Below, piece after piece: positions 33,843-45,800 of a DNA stretch of 64,000 nucleotides; position 1 is the first letter of the stretch, and every line of letters starts with the position of its first letter. A program made the translations under genes and the position numbers. This stretch comes from Neospora caninum Liverpool (taxonomy: Eukaryota > Apicomplexa > Conoidasida > Eucoccidiorida > Sarcocystidae), in NCBI RefSeq assembly GCF_000208865.1, contig NC_018389.1, positions 1,302,001 through 1,366,000 of the forward strand. The letters are read 5' to 3'. The notes beneath the pieces are model-generated. The model was not told where the DNA came from. It saw nothing but the letters and a program-made list of their open reading frames with translations, and made no database searches.

Positions 33843-36800
33843 CTACGTTTGGTGGCGGTACTGCTGAAAGGCTTTTAACACTTCATTCATCATCTCGGGT
33901 GTGAGCGGCAGGACGTTGCCAGTGTTTCTCCCCTCTTCATCGAGCATGGGCGGCCTCCCCGCTGGGTCTGGTCTCCGGCCGGCTGACTCCCCGAGACCGG
34001 AAGCCTGTTTCCCTGAAGCCTCGCGAGGGTGGAGGCAGGCGACAAGCTCTGACTGACTGGTGGACGCGTGGGCACCTGCGTCGGGAGCGCGCGACAGGGG
34101 TGGGCCGGGCTGTCTCCGTCGCTCGTCGACGGCCGCTAGGCGCTCGTCGCGCCGTTCGCCTGTGCGCCGCACAGACAGCGGGAAGCAGGTGTCTCTGGCG
34201 ACCGAGGGGAGGGGCGGGAGAGGCCCCACGCGCCCGCAAGACGAGAAGCTGCTGGGGACGCAGTCGCTCATCGCCCGCTCTCTGCGAGGCCACGCGAAAG
34301 CGCCGGCGCCCACCGAGCCCGCGCCGATATCCATGACCTCCGACAACACGCTCGGCGCCTCGGGACTGGACGGGACGCCGGGGCACGGCCCGCGCGCCGC
34401 AGGCACCGACGGCCTCCCCGGCGGAGTGGGACAGTGTCGAGCAAAGTGCGAACCCGACGCGCTGGGGGTGAAGACGGAGAAGGAAGGCAGCGTCGAAGGC
34501 GGCTCCGAGGACGAACTGTCCCACACTGCGTTGCCGCTGAGGGACCCAAAGGTGGAGGCCCGCTGGACCTCGGCCCTCACAGCGGGAAAAGAAGGGACCG
34601 ACGAGGCAGCCGCGGCCTGTGAAACGCCTGACTGGGCGGAGGGGGCTCGCGGCTGACTGCGGACCGGGGAAGAGAGGGAAGCCAAGAAATACCTCTGGAG
34701 AGCCGCGAGAGCAGAAGCCTGGCGTGAAAACGCTTGTCCACCCGACACCCACTGCTGCAGATCTGGCGACTCCTCCTCTCGCGCGGCCGATCCACCCCCG
34801 CGGCCGCCTCTCCCTTTCGCATTGGGGACTTCTTCTCCGCTGGTTCCCAGCGCCTCGTCAGCTCCGGAGACAAAGGCATGACTCCTTTGCGTCTTCTCCG
34901 CCCCACACTCCCTTCGGCGCCCGCCCTTGTCAGCAGCTGCACTTCCGGCCGCCCGTCTCTCCGGCTGGCCCCTGGAGTACCCGAGGCCGTCGTCGGCTCT
35001 GTCGCCTTTCCGCTTCCCTTTCGAGACTGCGTCTCCGCCCTCGCCCATCCGCCCCGGCCCCGACTTGCCGCGTCCTTCGTCGCTTCGACTGGGCACCGAT
35101 TTCCCAGCCTCGTCGCTCTTCTCCTGCCGAGTCCGGTCTCGGCTCTTCTCGCCTCGCTGCGCGCGCCCCTTCTCGCCCTTCAGAGGCTTCGCCTGGCGAG
35201 ACCCGAACCGTTTGTCCGGTTGATCGCGGGAGACGCCACTCGCCGAGAAGGAGACGTGCTGGCCCTCCCGGCCCTGGCCCCTGTCGCGTCCCTTCCCAGG
35301 CAGGCCTTCGCCCCGCGGGGTGCAGGAGCCCCCGCCGAGGACCCGAGGCGCGAGGGAAACAGGGGGAGGCGACACCGCCGGCGGCTGCGGGACCGACACC
35401 GGCGAGGCACTCAGCGAGGAAGATAAGCGAGGTTCACCCGCCACAGACAAGACCGAAGACCCCGGAGCGGGGCCGCAGCCACTCTGGCGCCCAGGCGCTT
35501 CCGTTCGAGGAGGCGGGGGATGGACAGATCTCGGACGAGGAATGGTCGAGGCAGAGAAAGAAGAGGAGGGGTGAAGCTGCGCGGGGGGATCAGCCGACAG
35601 GGACAGAGGCGCCGAGACCGTCCGAGACAGCACTTCTCGTCCTCCCTTTCCGCCCTTGGGGCTGCCCCCTGTCGAGTACCCGAGGGAGGGAGGGGAGGCG
35701 GGACCCGAGGAGCTCCCCGATCCCCCGCTGCTCTCCAGGCGCTCCAGAGCCGTGACGATATGCTTGCCTGCATGCGCATGCACCAGAAAAAGCAGACACA
35801 TCGACCAGGGAAAAACGCTAGGCGGCTTTTCCCTTGCCTCCCTCGCTCCACGGGAACCGGTTAAAACACCCAGGACTCGGGGCAAAATAACTGGCCGAGG
35901 TGTTAAGGCCGCGCTGTGCGTCCCGTCCACCTTTTCAACCGAAAGACTTCTCGCCGGCATCCGCCCACACCTACCGTAAGTGAATTTCTTCAAAATATCC
36001 ACATGCTCGCGAAGAAGCCGCAGAAGCGGAGGCCGCAAGTCATCCGGGGCGACTTCCATCATTCGCTGAACGACGTAGTTGCCGTACCGGTCCAACATGA
36101 CCATCTTCAACGGCTGTCCCCTGGACACAAATTATGTGTGCACAGTGCACAACACTAAAATGACGATCTGCCGTACGCACATTTGCTTGTCTCTGCCACT
36201 GCGTCGCGCGTCCCCACGTTCCTATGGAGAGATCGGTTTTCCTGGGTGCATGCAATCGCAAAGGCCAAGATTTCGTGTCGAAAAGAAACGGGCATGCCCC
36301 AGAGCGGCACCCCTTCTGGGCTCAAAAACATTCCCGACACTGCAAACGTCTCGGCGAAAAAAACAGCTGCACGCGTCACTGCAGCTGAAACAGCAGCGCC
36401 TGTCCATACGTCGCCCTGTGAACTGCCGAGGTACCGCGTCTGTTCCTCCAGGCCAAGCGTATGGGCATATCCCCCCGCGGCTTACATCATCTCAGGGCCC
36501 AGAGCCGCACTGATGATGCCGCGGCGCGCGCACCCCATGGCGTTCAGCGTCAGAGCTCGCTCGACCACGTTGCTGCACAGATAACACGAGAACAGGCAAA
36601 TTCGCAAAACTCGAAATGCACACCATTCGGAACACAAACACGGATTTTCGGTAAAAAAATTCAATGCCCTATCTGCCACACCTAAAGTCTGAAGACGGGA
36701 TCGAACTCGTAGGCGCTCGAAGCGGCATGTGCCCCCTTTCCCCTTCACATCGTCGCACACTTACCACGCATATTTTTCTGTGGAGAGAGGGATGATGTCC

Positions 36801-39800
36801 TCGCACATGAAGTCGATGATTTTCCTGACACAGAAACAACCAAACACGGGGCGAAATCTGCGGAAAGACCAAACGACGGACAGTCTCGAACCTTTCTTCC
36901 CCGCAGGCAGAGGACAAAAACTGTGTTTTGTAATTTCGCAACCTCCCTCAAAAACAGATTCTTATGGTGACCTTCAGAGGCGACATGTGTCCAGGCTCGA
37001 CGGAAGGAAGTACGTGGCAGAGACTGCAATCACCCCCCCTCCGGCGGCCTTCCTGAACTCTGCGCTTCACAGACACTGTCCACGAGAGACCGGGCGAGTT
37101 GTGGCCCACAAACGGGCGTGGGTTCCGGTTAGGTCATTACTGAGAACGCGCGAGCACCGTGCATGCGCCTTCTATGCTTCGACGGTTGCCTCACATTTTG
37201 TCTGAGTCTCGACCAAACTCGAGAATGTGCTGGACCACGTAGTTCCCAAACTGGTCCCGGATAAGCATGCGCAGTTCCGCCATGACAGCGTCAATAAGGG
37301 TCGCCTAAGAAGAAAACAAAAGCACAGCACCCAAGTTCGTCGGGTCCCCCGTCCACCCCCTTGTACGCTCTCTCCATGAGCGAGGACGCGCTCCCAGGGA
37401 GACGTTCACCAGCAAACTCAGCATCGTGTGGCCGTACAGACGGCACCACATCTCGTCCTGAATAAATGGAGGAAACCGCCAACGCGTTGCGCTGTGAGCG
37501 CTGTCTATACATCGGCACGCCTACACCGAGAAAACCGACTTTCTTTGGGCATACACTTGGATATGCGCAGCTTCCTGGCTCATGTGGCACGTGTGCACAC
37601 TGTGTGTACAAGCGCCTCTCGTACCTCTGCAGACCGTGAGATCTGCAAAAGGTCAAGCAGGCGTCCTCATGCAGACTGCAGAGACCTTTTGACTCACCAC
37701 CTGGGAAATCGGACAGGCCTCCAGAAGTCGCTGGATCACGCGACAGCCGTACGAGTGGACACTCATGCGCGCTTCTTGTCCTTTGAACGCGTCGATGATG
37801 AACTGGGCCGACGGCGAGGGCAGCCTCTCTGCACATTTCTGGATGACGTGGTTTCCTGAAGAAAACGGCAAAGGAGAAAAGAGGGTGACAACGCGTCACG
37901 GAAAGCGCCTCGTCCGGTTCCACGTGAACACTTGATAGTCCACCCGCCACCTGAAAAACAGACTGTCTCTTACCGTGCTGATCTTCGACACAAGTGACCA
38001 CATGGTCCTTGAGCTCAGCAACGAGACGCAGCTGGGCGGGAACGGGAAGCGATTCCACGGCTCGCTGAATCAGTCGACAGCCGTAGACCTCCAGAGACAG
38101 CCGAAAGACATGTCCAGTTAGCTGTGCAGCTAGCCATTCCTTTTCTTTGTCAGTGCCTGGAACAAACACCGCCCGCAAACGCAACAGAGCGAATTCCAGC
38201 TCCGCCAAACCGAGACGCCCTGAAACCCCCATGGCTGCAGTGCCCCAAGAGGGGAGCGCCTTCTTGCCGGCGCACAGCGCCTCTCTGCAAACAGAAGCGA
38301 AGGGAGACTCCCGATGCGCCGCCGAAACTCCGGTTCCGAGCCCCGCTCCTGTCCTTGTATATCGACATATCCAGAGAGTCAGTGAAGAATACACACGGAT
38401 TCATCCCGCACGCGCACATCTACATCCCTAGAGAGTTCCGAGCCCCTAGCAGATGTGACTGTTTTGACGAGCTCAGCTCGTCTGGTCCACGGTCTGGATT
38501 GCTTCGGGCCGATACGCAGGTGAAGGCTTTTCGGATGGATTTTCACAAACGCTCAATTTCCCACGCGCCGCTGCATCTTCTCACCCTTTTCAAAGAATTT
38601 TTGGAGCACATAATTTCCGTGTTGATCCGCGGAGAGGTCCAGGACGTGCGGCAGCAACTGCAGGAGAACCGGAACCCGGTCTGCGAGAGAGCAAACTTCC
38701 AACTGTTCTTGTAGGAAGGCCGACGCAAACGGGTCTTTGGCGAATTCCAGCTGAACCAAAAACACAAAGACAGTCAACCGCCTACCATCGCTTCGCACCC
38801 AAACAAAAGAGAAGCCCTTAGCCACACGCACTCTCGAGACGCGCACGCGACCGCATCTGTGTGTGCCGAACCAGGCGAATCTGTGAAGGCAAACCGGAAA
38901 TGTGGAAAGGCATGTAGAGCGCTCCTACAGCGTAGAGACACCAGAGTGGACGGACGCGCCCACAGCAGGCATGGATACGGATCATGCGGATCGTAGCGTG
39001 TGGAACGGTGTGAGTCACCCGCTGTGACACATGCCAGTGAATATTTGGGTACCCTGGAACGCCGTAGGTCCGGCCCCACTGGCGGAAGTTGAAATGCAGA
39101 AAACCCCAGACAAAACGTACAGCATTATCGCCGATATCTCGCATGGTGAAGGGGGAAACTGTGCCCAAGCGGAAGTTCCTCAGAGCAGTGCTACATGAGG
39201 GCGGAAGGGGAGCATTTGCAGCGCCCTGGAAAGCACACGCAAAAGCCGCACAGACCAAGAAGGTTACGCGTCGACACTTTGCACCCGCACTGCATGCAGG
39301 TTTTCAACCTCCTTCCCCGTCGCGTACCGCGTCAAAAGCAGACACACGCAGGAAATGAGAGTTCTCCTCTTTTAAAAGAGTGCGATTGTGCCTGCCACTG
39401 GGGATCGAGGCACTTTCAGAGATGAGAGGCGAGATGCAGCCAGTCGTTTCTTGGCCCGCACAGACCGTTGCGAGCGCCATCTTCTGGTCCAGGGCTACTC
39501 AGATTGGCCACAGCCAAGGGAGAGAACTGCATGCGGGCCGGCCCCGCTCTTTCGTTTTCTCCGGTCTTACCATTCCCTCCACTGCCGACGCAGGCCCTGA
39601 GCCTCTTCCTCGGCGGTTCTCTCTCTTTTTCCGTCCTCTTCTTGACTCCGCAACAGAATCGGTAGCGCTGCCTGTGCCAATAGCGGACGGGGACGCGGAG
39701 GCAACTGCGCACATGAGACACGAAAAGCCACGAATCCGTCGAGGGGGAGCGGGAGCAAGTCGCGCAAGGACAGGCCTACACCGACCGCGAGGCCCCCGAT

Positions 39801-42800
39801 CGAAAAAAGAGAATCGGCACCGCAGATGCTTCCCTGTCCTCGTTTTTCTAACGCTCCCCCGCTAGTCCCCTCGCCCGACTTACGTGAGGAGACAGGAGAC
39901 CGCGTGGCGCGTCCGCCGGGGCGAGGCTGAGGCGCGGCCTCAGGAGACAAGAAGTCGAGCGGAGACGAGAGAGACGGCAGCGCAGGACCAGGGAAGAAGG
40001 CGCCCCCAGGAACGCCCCCACACGCAGCGCCTGAGCGCACAGCAAGGCCTCGGTGTGTTTCGGCCTTTGCTTTTCCCCCGCCTCGCCCGCTCTTCGACTC
40101 TGCCTCGTTGCCCAGCCCAGCGTCGTTGCCTTGAGCGGCGTGGGACGAGCTGTGGCGCGGATACAGGGCCGAGGACACAGCGCCGGCCAGATCCCCCGGA
40201 CTTCTCTGGGAGATGGGGCAGCACGAGGACGACGATGGCGACGAGAAGGGGGGCGGGAGGACATGGGGGGAAGCGAGGGTGAAGTCGTGCGGCGTCACAG
40301 GGTAGAGCAGCCGCTTTCTCTCGAACTCGCCGGGTGCTACGAGCGCAGCATCGGGATAGGTCCCAGCGCAGCCTTCGGGGCCTGGAGCCCTGGCTTTCGT
40401 GTCGGCGCCACACGCCTGCACTTCGGGGACAGGAGGCACCCCACACTCGACGCCGGCGTGCAGAGGGACGGTGTGCCGCATGTACGGCTTGTCTCGCAAC
40501 AGAAGCAGGCGCTCGAGGAGGGAAGGGTCCAACTGCGGCCCCGCCTGGGAGTGCGCATTCGTCTCGCGTTTCTGTCGCTCTGTGGCCACGATGTGCTCCA
40601 GCAGAGACAGCTCCTCCTCGCTGATGAAGAACGAGGACGGAGACACAGTGTCCCGTTGGACGTCTAGGCGTGAGGTGGGAAGCGCGACGGGATGCCAGCA
40701 AGAAGACGGCGGCGAGCCGGGGAAGGGTGACGGATGCAAGGTTGGCTGCGGAAAGGAAGGCGCTGCAGACGAAGAGGGCGAGGACGGCGACGAACACGGG
40801 AAGAGTGAGACGAGCGAGCATGCTGGCGACGCACCACGCCCCGAAGCTGTGTCGCGCCGCTCCCTCTCTGCGCCCAGACCGGGCGGCTGCTGAGGCACTA
40901 GAAACGTAAGGCCTGGAGACGAGGGCGACGAGAACAGCGGAGGCGGAGACGGAAAGGCAACCGGAGGGTGACAAGGAGGAGACGAGACCATGGGAGAGGA
41001 CGACGGCGGCGACGGCGAGTGCGTCGACAAAGACATGGTTCCTTGGCGCGACGCCTGCCCGAAACCGTCCTTTTCAGGCCGCCCTTCGGAGAGAGCTTCC
41101 AGAGTCTCGTCCCCGCGCTTTCGATGCGGTCCGGCTCTCTTGTCTTGTCCGCTGTCTTTGCCCGCGTTTCCGCGCCCGTCCTCCCCCTTCTCTTTGTGCA
41201 CGCCGTCGACTCGGCCAGCCTCGGCGCACATCTCGCTCTCCTGGGGGTCTCTTTCTTCTCTCTCCATGCCAAGGGCGACGAGGACGTCCAGGAGCACGGC
41301 ACTCTCCTTCTTGCCTAACCCGAGGCTTTGACGCAAGAACGACAGGGCCTTGTGGAGCCGGACTTCGCCGTCTCGATGACTTGGTAGGCCATCGAACAAA
41401 ACCGACCCAGGAGAATGCGGTTGAGCAGGCGAGGAAGCCTGTGGACGCACGATGGAATCTAGGGCCTGCCTCGCACGCGCACGAGGAGACATGTCCCCGA
41501 GCACTTCTCCGTTATCAACAGGCCTACGGACGTCTAGCTCCTTTTCTGCCTGTCCGGCTCCCCTCCCGTCTGCGTCTCCTGGACGTGTGAACACGTCTCC
41601 ACTTTGCGCCTCTTCTTTCCGGTCCTCGGAAAACCCCTGCTTCGCCTCGCCGTCTTGCTCGCCCCGCGACGAGCTCTGAGCCTGCATGTCTCCTGTCTCG
41701 TGGCTGCCTTCGCGCGTCATTCCCGGTGGCGGCGCCAAGCCCGAAAGGCCCGCAAACGAATGCCCAAGGGCCCGCTGCGACTGGCGGGTGCCGTCGATGC
41801 TATCTAGACCCAGAGACGCGTCTGCTTCCGGCGAGGACACGTTTTCGCCCGCCTGCGAGAGACACGGCCCTTTGTCACCCTGCAGCCAGTCTATGGAGAA
41901 GGCCCGCTCGACCTCGGCCGGGACGCCAGCGCCCCGGGATGGCCTCGAGGAAGGGAACAGCGAGGAGGGCGAGGAGAAGGAGGAAGAATACGCAGAGAGA
42001 GGGTGGACATCTCGGGAGCCGAGGCCAAAGGAAAAGGGAGTTGGTCGGGGTTCGGACGCGTCTCTCTGCGGAAAAGAGACAACAGGGAGCGACGGCTCTT
42101 CCCACTCTCGCTCGGGACCTGTCTGCGCCTTCGTCTCCTTTTCTGAACAAAGGGGGAGCGCTGAAGCTTCCAAAGGCGCCCCCGGTTCTCGTGCATTGAC
42201 ATCTCGAACAAGGTCGCCTTGCGGTACAGGCAGACTGGAAGAAGACGGGCCACGCGACAGGGGACTAGCGGGAGTTGGACTCTTCCCTTGCTGAGAAAGG
42301 CTTTGGCACTCCTCGGCAGGTTCCTCCTCTGGCGTCTCGCGTTTTTCGCTCGACGCCTTGCTCTCGCCACTGACTTGACGAGGACCGCCTTCGTCCTCTT
42401 CTTGGTCTTCTTCGATTTGCGCAAGAAGATGTGAAGACTGTCGCCCCTCCGCAGAAAAGCGTCGCCGCTGGCTGTCGAAGGAGGTGAAGGTGGAGAGCGA
42501 GGAAAGAGCACGGAACAGCACGGCATCGTCCAGGCGCCCAGAGCTCCGTCTGCCGTCGCCCTGGGAAGCCTGGGTACTCGCCGACGCCGTGCTGTCTCTG
42601 TGGCCTTTCACGGGACAGCCTCCCTCTTCTTCGCGGTTCCCCACAGACACGACTGGACGCGCCTTCACAGGGGAGAGACAAACTTCAGAGCACACGTCAG
42701 CCCCGTCAACGAACCTGTTGCCGCAGGCATCTGGAGGAAAGAAAGAAGGGACTTCGACAGTTCCGCTTTTTGTCTCCACATAGCCACACACCCCCGTCGC

Positions 42801-42845
42801 TCTCTCCGCAGAGAGCCCGACGACTGCGCTCTCTTCGTTTTCCAT
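33843..42845 (-). CDS. Pumilio (PUF) family RNA-binding protein, eight repeats
   Basis: PUF proteins bind UGUA-type elements in 3' UTRs and repress or destabilise mRNAs in the cytoplasm. The start ATG in AAAAATGGA opens a first exon of about 1,090 codons (42845 to roughly 39.6-39.9 kb; donor unresolved) encoding a Ser/Pro/Glu-rich disordered region. Nine further exons join in phase: 39225-39121, 38750-38585, 38156-37974, 37855-37698, 37304-37195, 36824-36765, 36572-36486, 36120-35975 and 35767-33843. Exons 2-10 encode eight Pumilio repeats whose recognition helices read SAFLQ, NYVLQ, CRLIQ, NHVIQ, CRVIQ, NYVVQ, CNVVE and NYVVQ from repeat 1 to 8. The last exon adds about 620 residues of Gly/Ser/Arg-rich tail after [12 protein letters not shown]. 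Both flanking low-complexity regions are far longer than in fungal or animal PUFs, which is usual for Toxoplasma proteins. Family assignment is secure; only the exon 1/2 junction is open. Confidence 0.92.
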
Positions 42846-45800
42846 TTTTGTGAACTTTCAACAAAGAGGACACCTCGACACACAGCCGACAGGTGGACAC
42901 GAAGGGGGTGATGACAGAAGGCGAGAATTCAAGCGACACTACAGAATACGGTTCACTGCTGCCCAAAGCGACAAAACGGTACCACCCGACAGCCCTCATG
43001 TGGAGGAAGACTCCCACCCGAGACCCGTCCTCAAAAGCGAGATCAACTGGTGCGTGCAAAAACGAGAGACCGTGCGGTCGCTGTCTCCGCACCGCAGACG
43101 CCGACAGGACGACTCGGGCAATTCTGGGCAGATCCTGCCGCTCGGCGCGTCTCGCAGGCGTTCGTTCAGTAAATGAGAGCGCAGGAAACTCAAGGGACGC
43201 GGTCACCCGACCCTCGCAATCGGCCGTGAGACGAGAAATCAGCCTCTTCTTTCCCGTCCTCTCGCGACCCTCCGTTCTTCTCTGTTCTCGCATCAGAGGC
43301 CGCGACCGTGGCGCCTCTCCAGATCCTTCCGACACGACCGTCTGTTTAACCCTTTGGCAGAGACAAGCGATGCCCGGTTCGGTTTCAGGCAGCGAGTTCT
43401 GCGCAGAAAAATACGCGGAGAGAGTGGTCACAGAGGTAGAGAAAAACTCCCTCCTGTCGGGGCCGAGGACGTAAAAAAACCTAGGGAAGGCACGAGACGC
43501 CGAGCCACGCGACTAGAAAGCACGGACAAAAATACAATGGGTGAGAACGAGAGAAAGGCGCTCCGGGTTTGCCGGTGGCGAGAACAGAATCGCCAGGCGC
43601 CTGATTGACAAGATCGAGACGAAAAGTCCTGGTCGGCGTTCCACCCAGTACCGTCGAAAAAAGCGGCGTTTCGCCGGTCGCGCCGACCTCAGCCGACCCG
43701 CCAGAATGGCTGCAGAGGCGAAAGGCGAGCGAGGCGTGCTTCCATTGCGAGAGTCCGGCCGCGCCGCGCTTTCACGCTTTCCCACACGTTCAACAGCGTT
43801 GAGTTCTCCAGGTGTCTCTGCATCAACCTTGCCGGTCCGAGGAACAGTGTGAGCACTTCCCTTCACTTAAACAGAGAGCGGTTTCGCATCACGCGCTCAG
43901 GGTGGACACACACGCATCGACGTAGCTGTGGGGAAGACCTCTATATACTGTCGACGCGTCGTCAGAAGCCGCTTCGAGGAAAATCTCTGGCGTTGCGCCC
44001 TCGTTTTCGCAGGGAATTGCACAACAAACCAAACCGAGCAGTCGCCGCGCCTGTGCGGCCTGTCTCATGGACTCAGCGTTCGCGTTTTGGAGTTCCTCTG
44101 TACAAGAAAGTCCCAGGTCGACGAAGAGGTGCGGCGAGAGAAAAACGCGGAGCGTTTTGAGCACCCTCGAACGGCAAGGCAATTGAATCAGGGAGTACGG
44201 CACAAAACGCCAGCGGGGGCAGTGGAAAAAGAAGGCGAAAACGAGAAGCATTCGCGAGGCTAACGCGAACGGACACGCCTATGTCGACCCGCACAGACGC
44301 TTGACAAGATTGGGGGCGGGACCGCGAAGAAGCGGAGGGGAAAAGCGATTGAAGACAGCGAGGACGAACAGGTAGAGTGCCCCCGGTGGGCGAAGAGAGC
44401 GACTGTTCTCCCAGGTGCTCTGCAGGGAGAGGAGCGAGAGGAAAAGGCAACAAAAAGGCGTCGCCAAAGATGCGCGGCACGGAACTTCGTTGTCGGCCGG
44501 GAGCAACGACGTCGACCGCGTTGAGTCGCGCGTTTTCCGACAAAGACTCGAGACGGACGCTCTTGAACGAACAAAGACAGGCACGCACAAAACGGGCGAC
44601 GCGAAAGGCCTGTCTTTTTCAGGCACAATCCCACTTTTCGCAGGTTCACACGGGCGCCCCGTTCTCTCGCCCGCGTTGGGCAGCGGCCGTGCCTCAGAGA
44701 ATCGAGACGCGGCCGACACAGATGGTTCCCTCTCTTGAACAGACAGACCTACCCCAGTGAAACGGTCTTTTGCGCCCACTTTTTGGGCAGACAACAATGC
44801 AGATCCGAAGGGAGACGAACCGTCTCCTGGCAAATCGATTCAGCGAGAAGACAGACTGCCGACGCACGCGGTCCTCGCATATTTGGAGCCGTTTCAGGCG
44901 CGAGGTCGAGTCGAGGCCGCAGGAACTAGGAGGAAAGCCAGGAGAGACGGTGTGGTCTCGAGGAGCACGGGCACTCGACTTTCGCAAGTGGACTGGGGGA
45001 AAACTGGGACGGAACGAACTGGGAAGCGACGCTTTCCACAAACAGGTGACACCACTTGGGGGGGCGAGTCTCGCAGGCAAAAGAACGAAACTGGCAAGAG
45101 CCGGGAAGGCGCCGCAACATCCAGAGAGCCGTGGGCGTCAACGCACTTGGACAAGAAACGAATGGCCCAAACCGAGGGCAACTTTTCTCCCACGTAGAGA
45201 TTTGACAAAACGGTCCTGCAGGCCGCGCATTAGCGGAGACCTTGCACAACGCCCGAAAAAGTTTGAAACGGGTCTCATTTATGGCGCTTGGGGGCAGGCG
45301 GCGGGGAGGTGACTCGGGACGACTCGCGCGGGCGTTTTTCTGCCGTCGCTTGGGAAAAATACGGGCGGGACGAGGACGCTTCGCTCCTTCCCATGTCCCC
45401 CTCTCGCTCCCGTCGAATGCGTCTTCTTGTTCGTTCGGCGGAAAAACTCGGGTTTGTCGCCTAGAGACCACAACAGAGCGAGGAAAAATGGTGCAGGCCG
45501 GGCGACTGTCGGCAGACGCACAGAGCTCCAGTGGCCTTGTTCGCTCTACCACAGAAAAAGAGTGGGAAGGCGGTCCGTTTTCGCTCCTCCAAAGGCGCAC
45601 TGCTCTGCCACTTCGGTTCATCCCTTTCGCTCCTCACAGCTCTGCCTCGCGAAAGCAACGGCCTCGCACATTGCACCCGCAACTCTGGGGCTTCGATGAG
45701 GGCGCGCGGGCCCTCACGTTTTGTAGGAAAAAGACACCGAAACCAGAAACGCCCATACCATCGGAACCGGAAGACATATGGGAGACTTGCGCGGGTCTCT

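Noticed and set aside
36695..36715. tRNA B-box-like string (minus strand GAGTTCGATCCC)
   Set aside because: The flanking bases do not form a T stem and no acceptor or anticodon stem could be drawn. It lies in a Pumilio intron.
44770..45312. 180-codon + strand open frame
   Set aside because: It lies in the GC-rich 5' flank of the Pumilio gene. The other frames are equally open and no motif or splice partner is visible.
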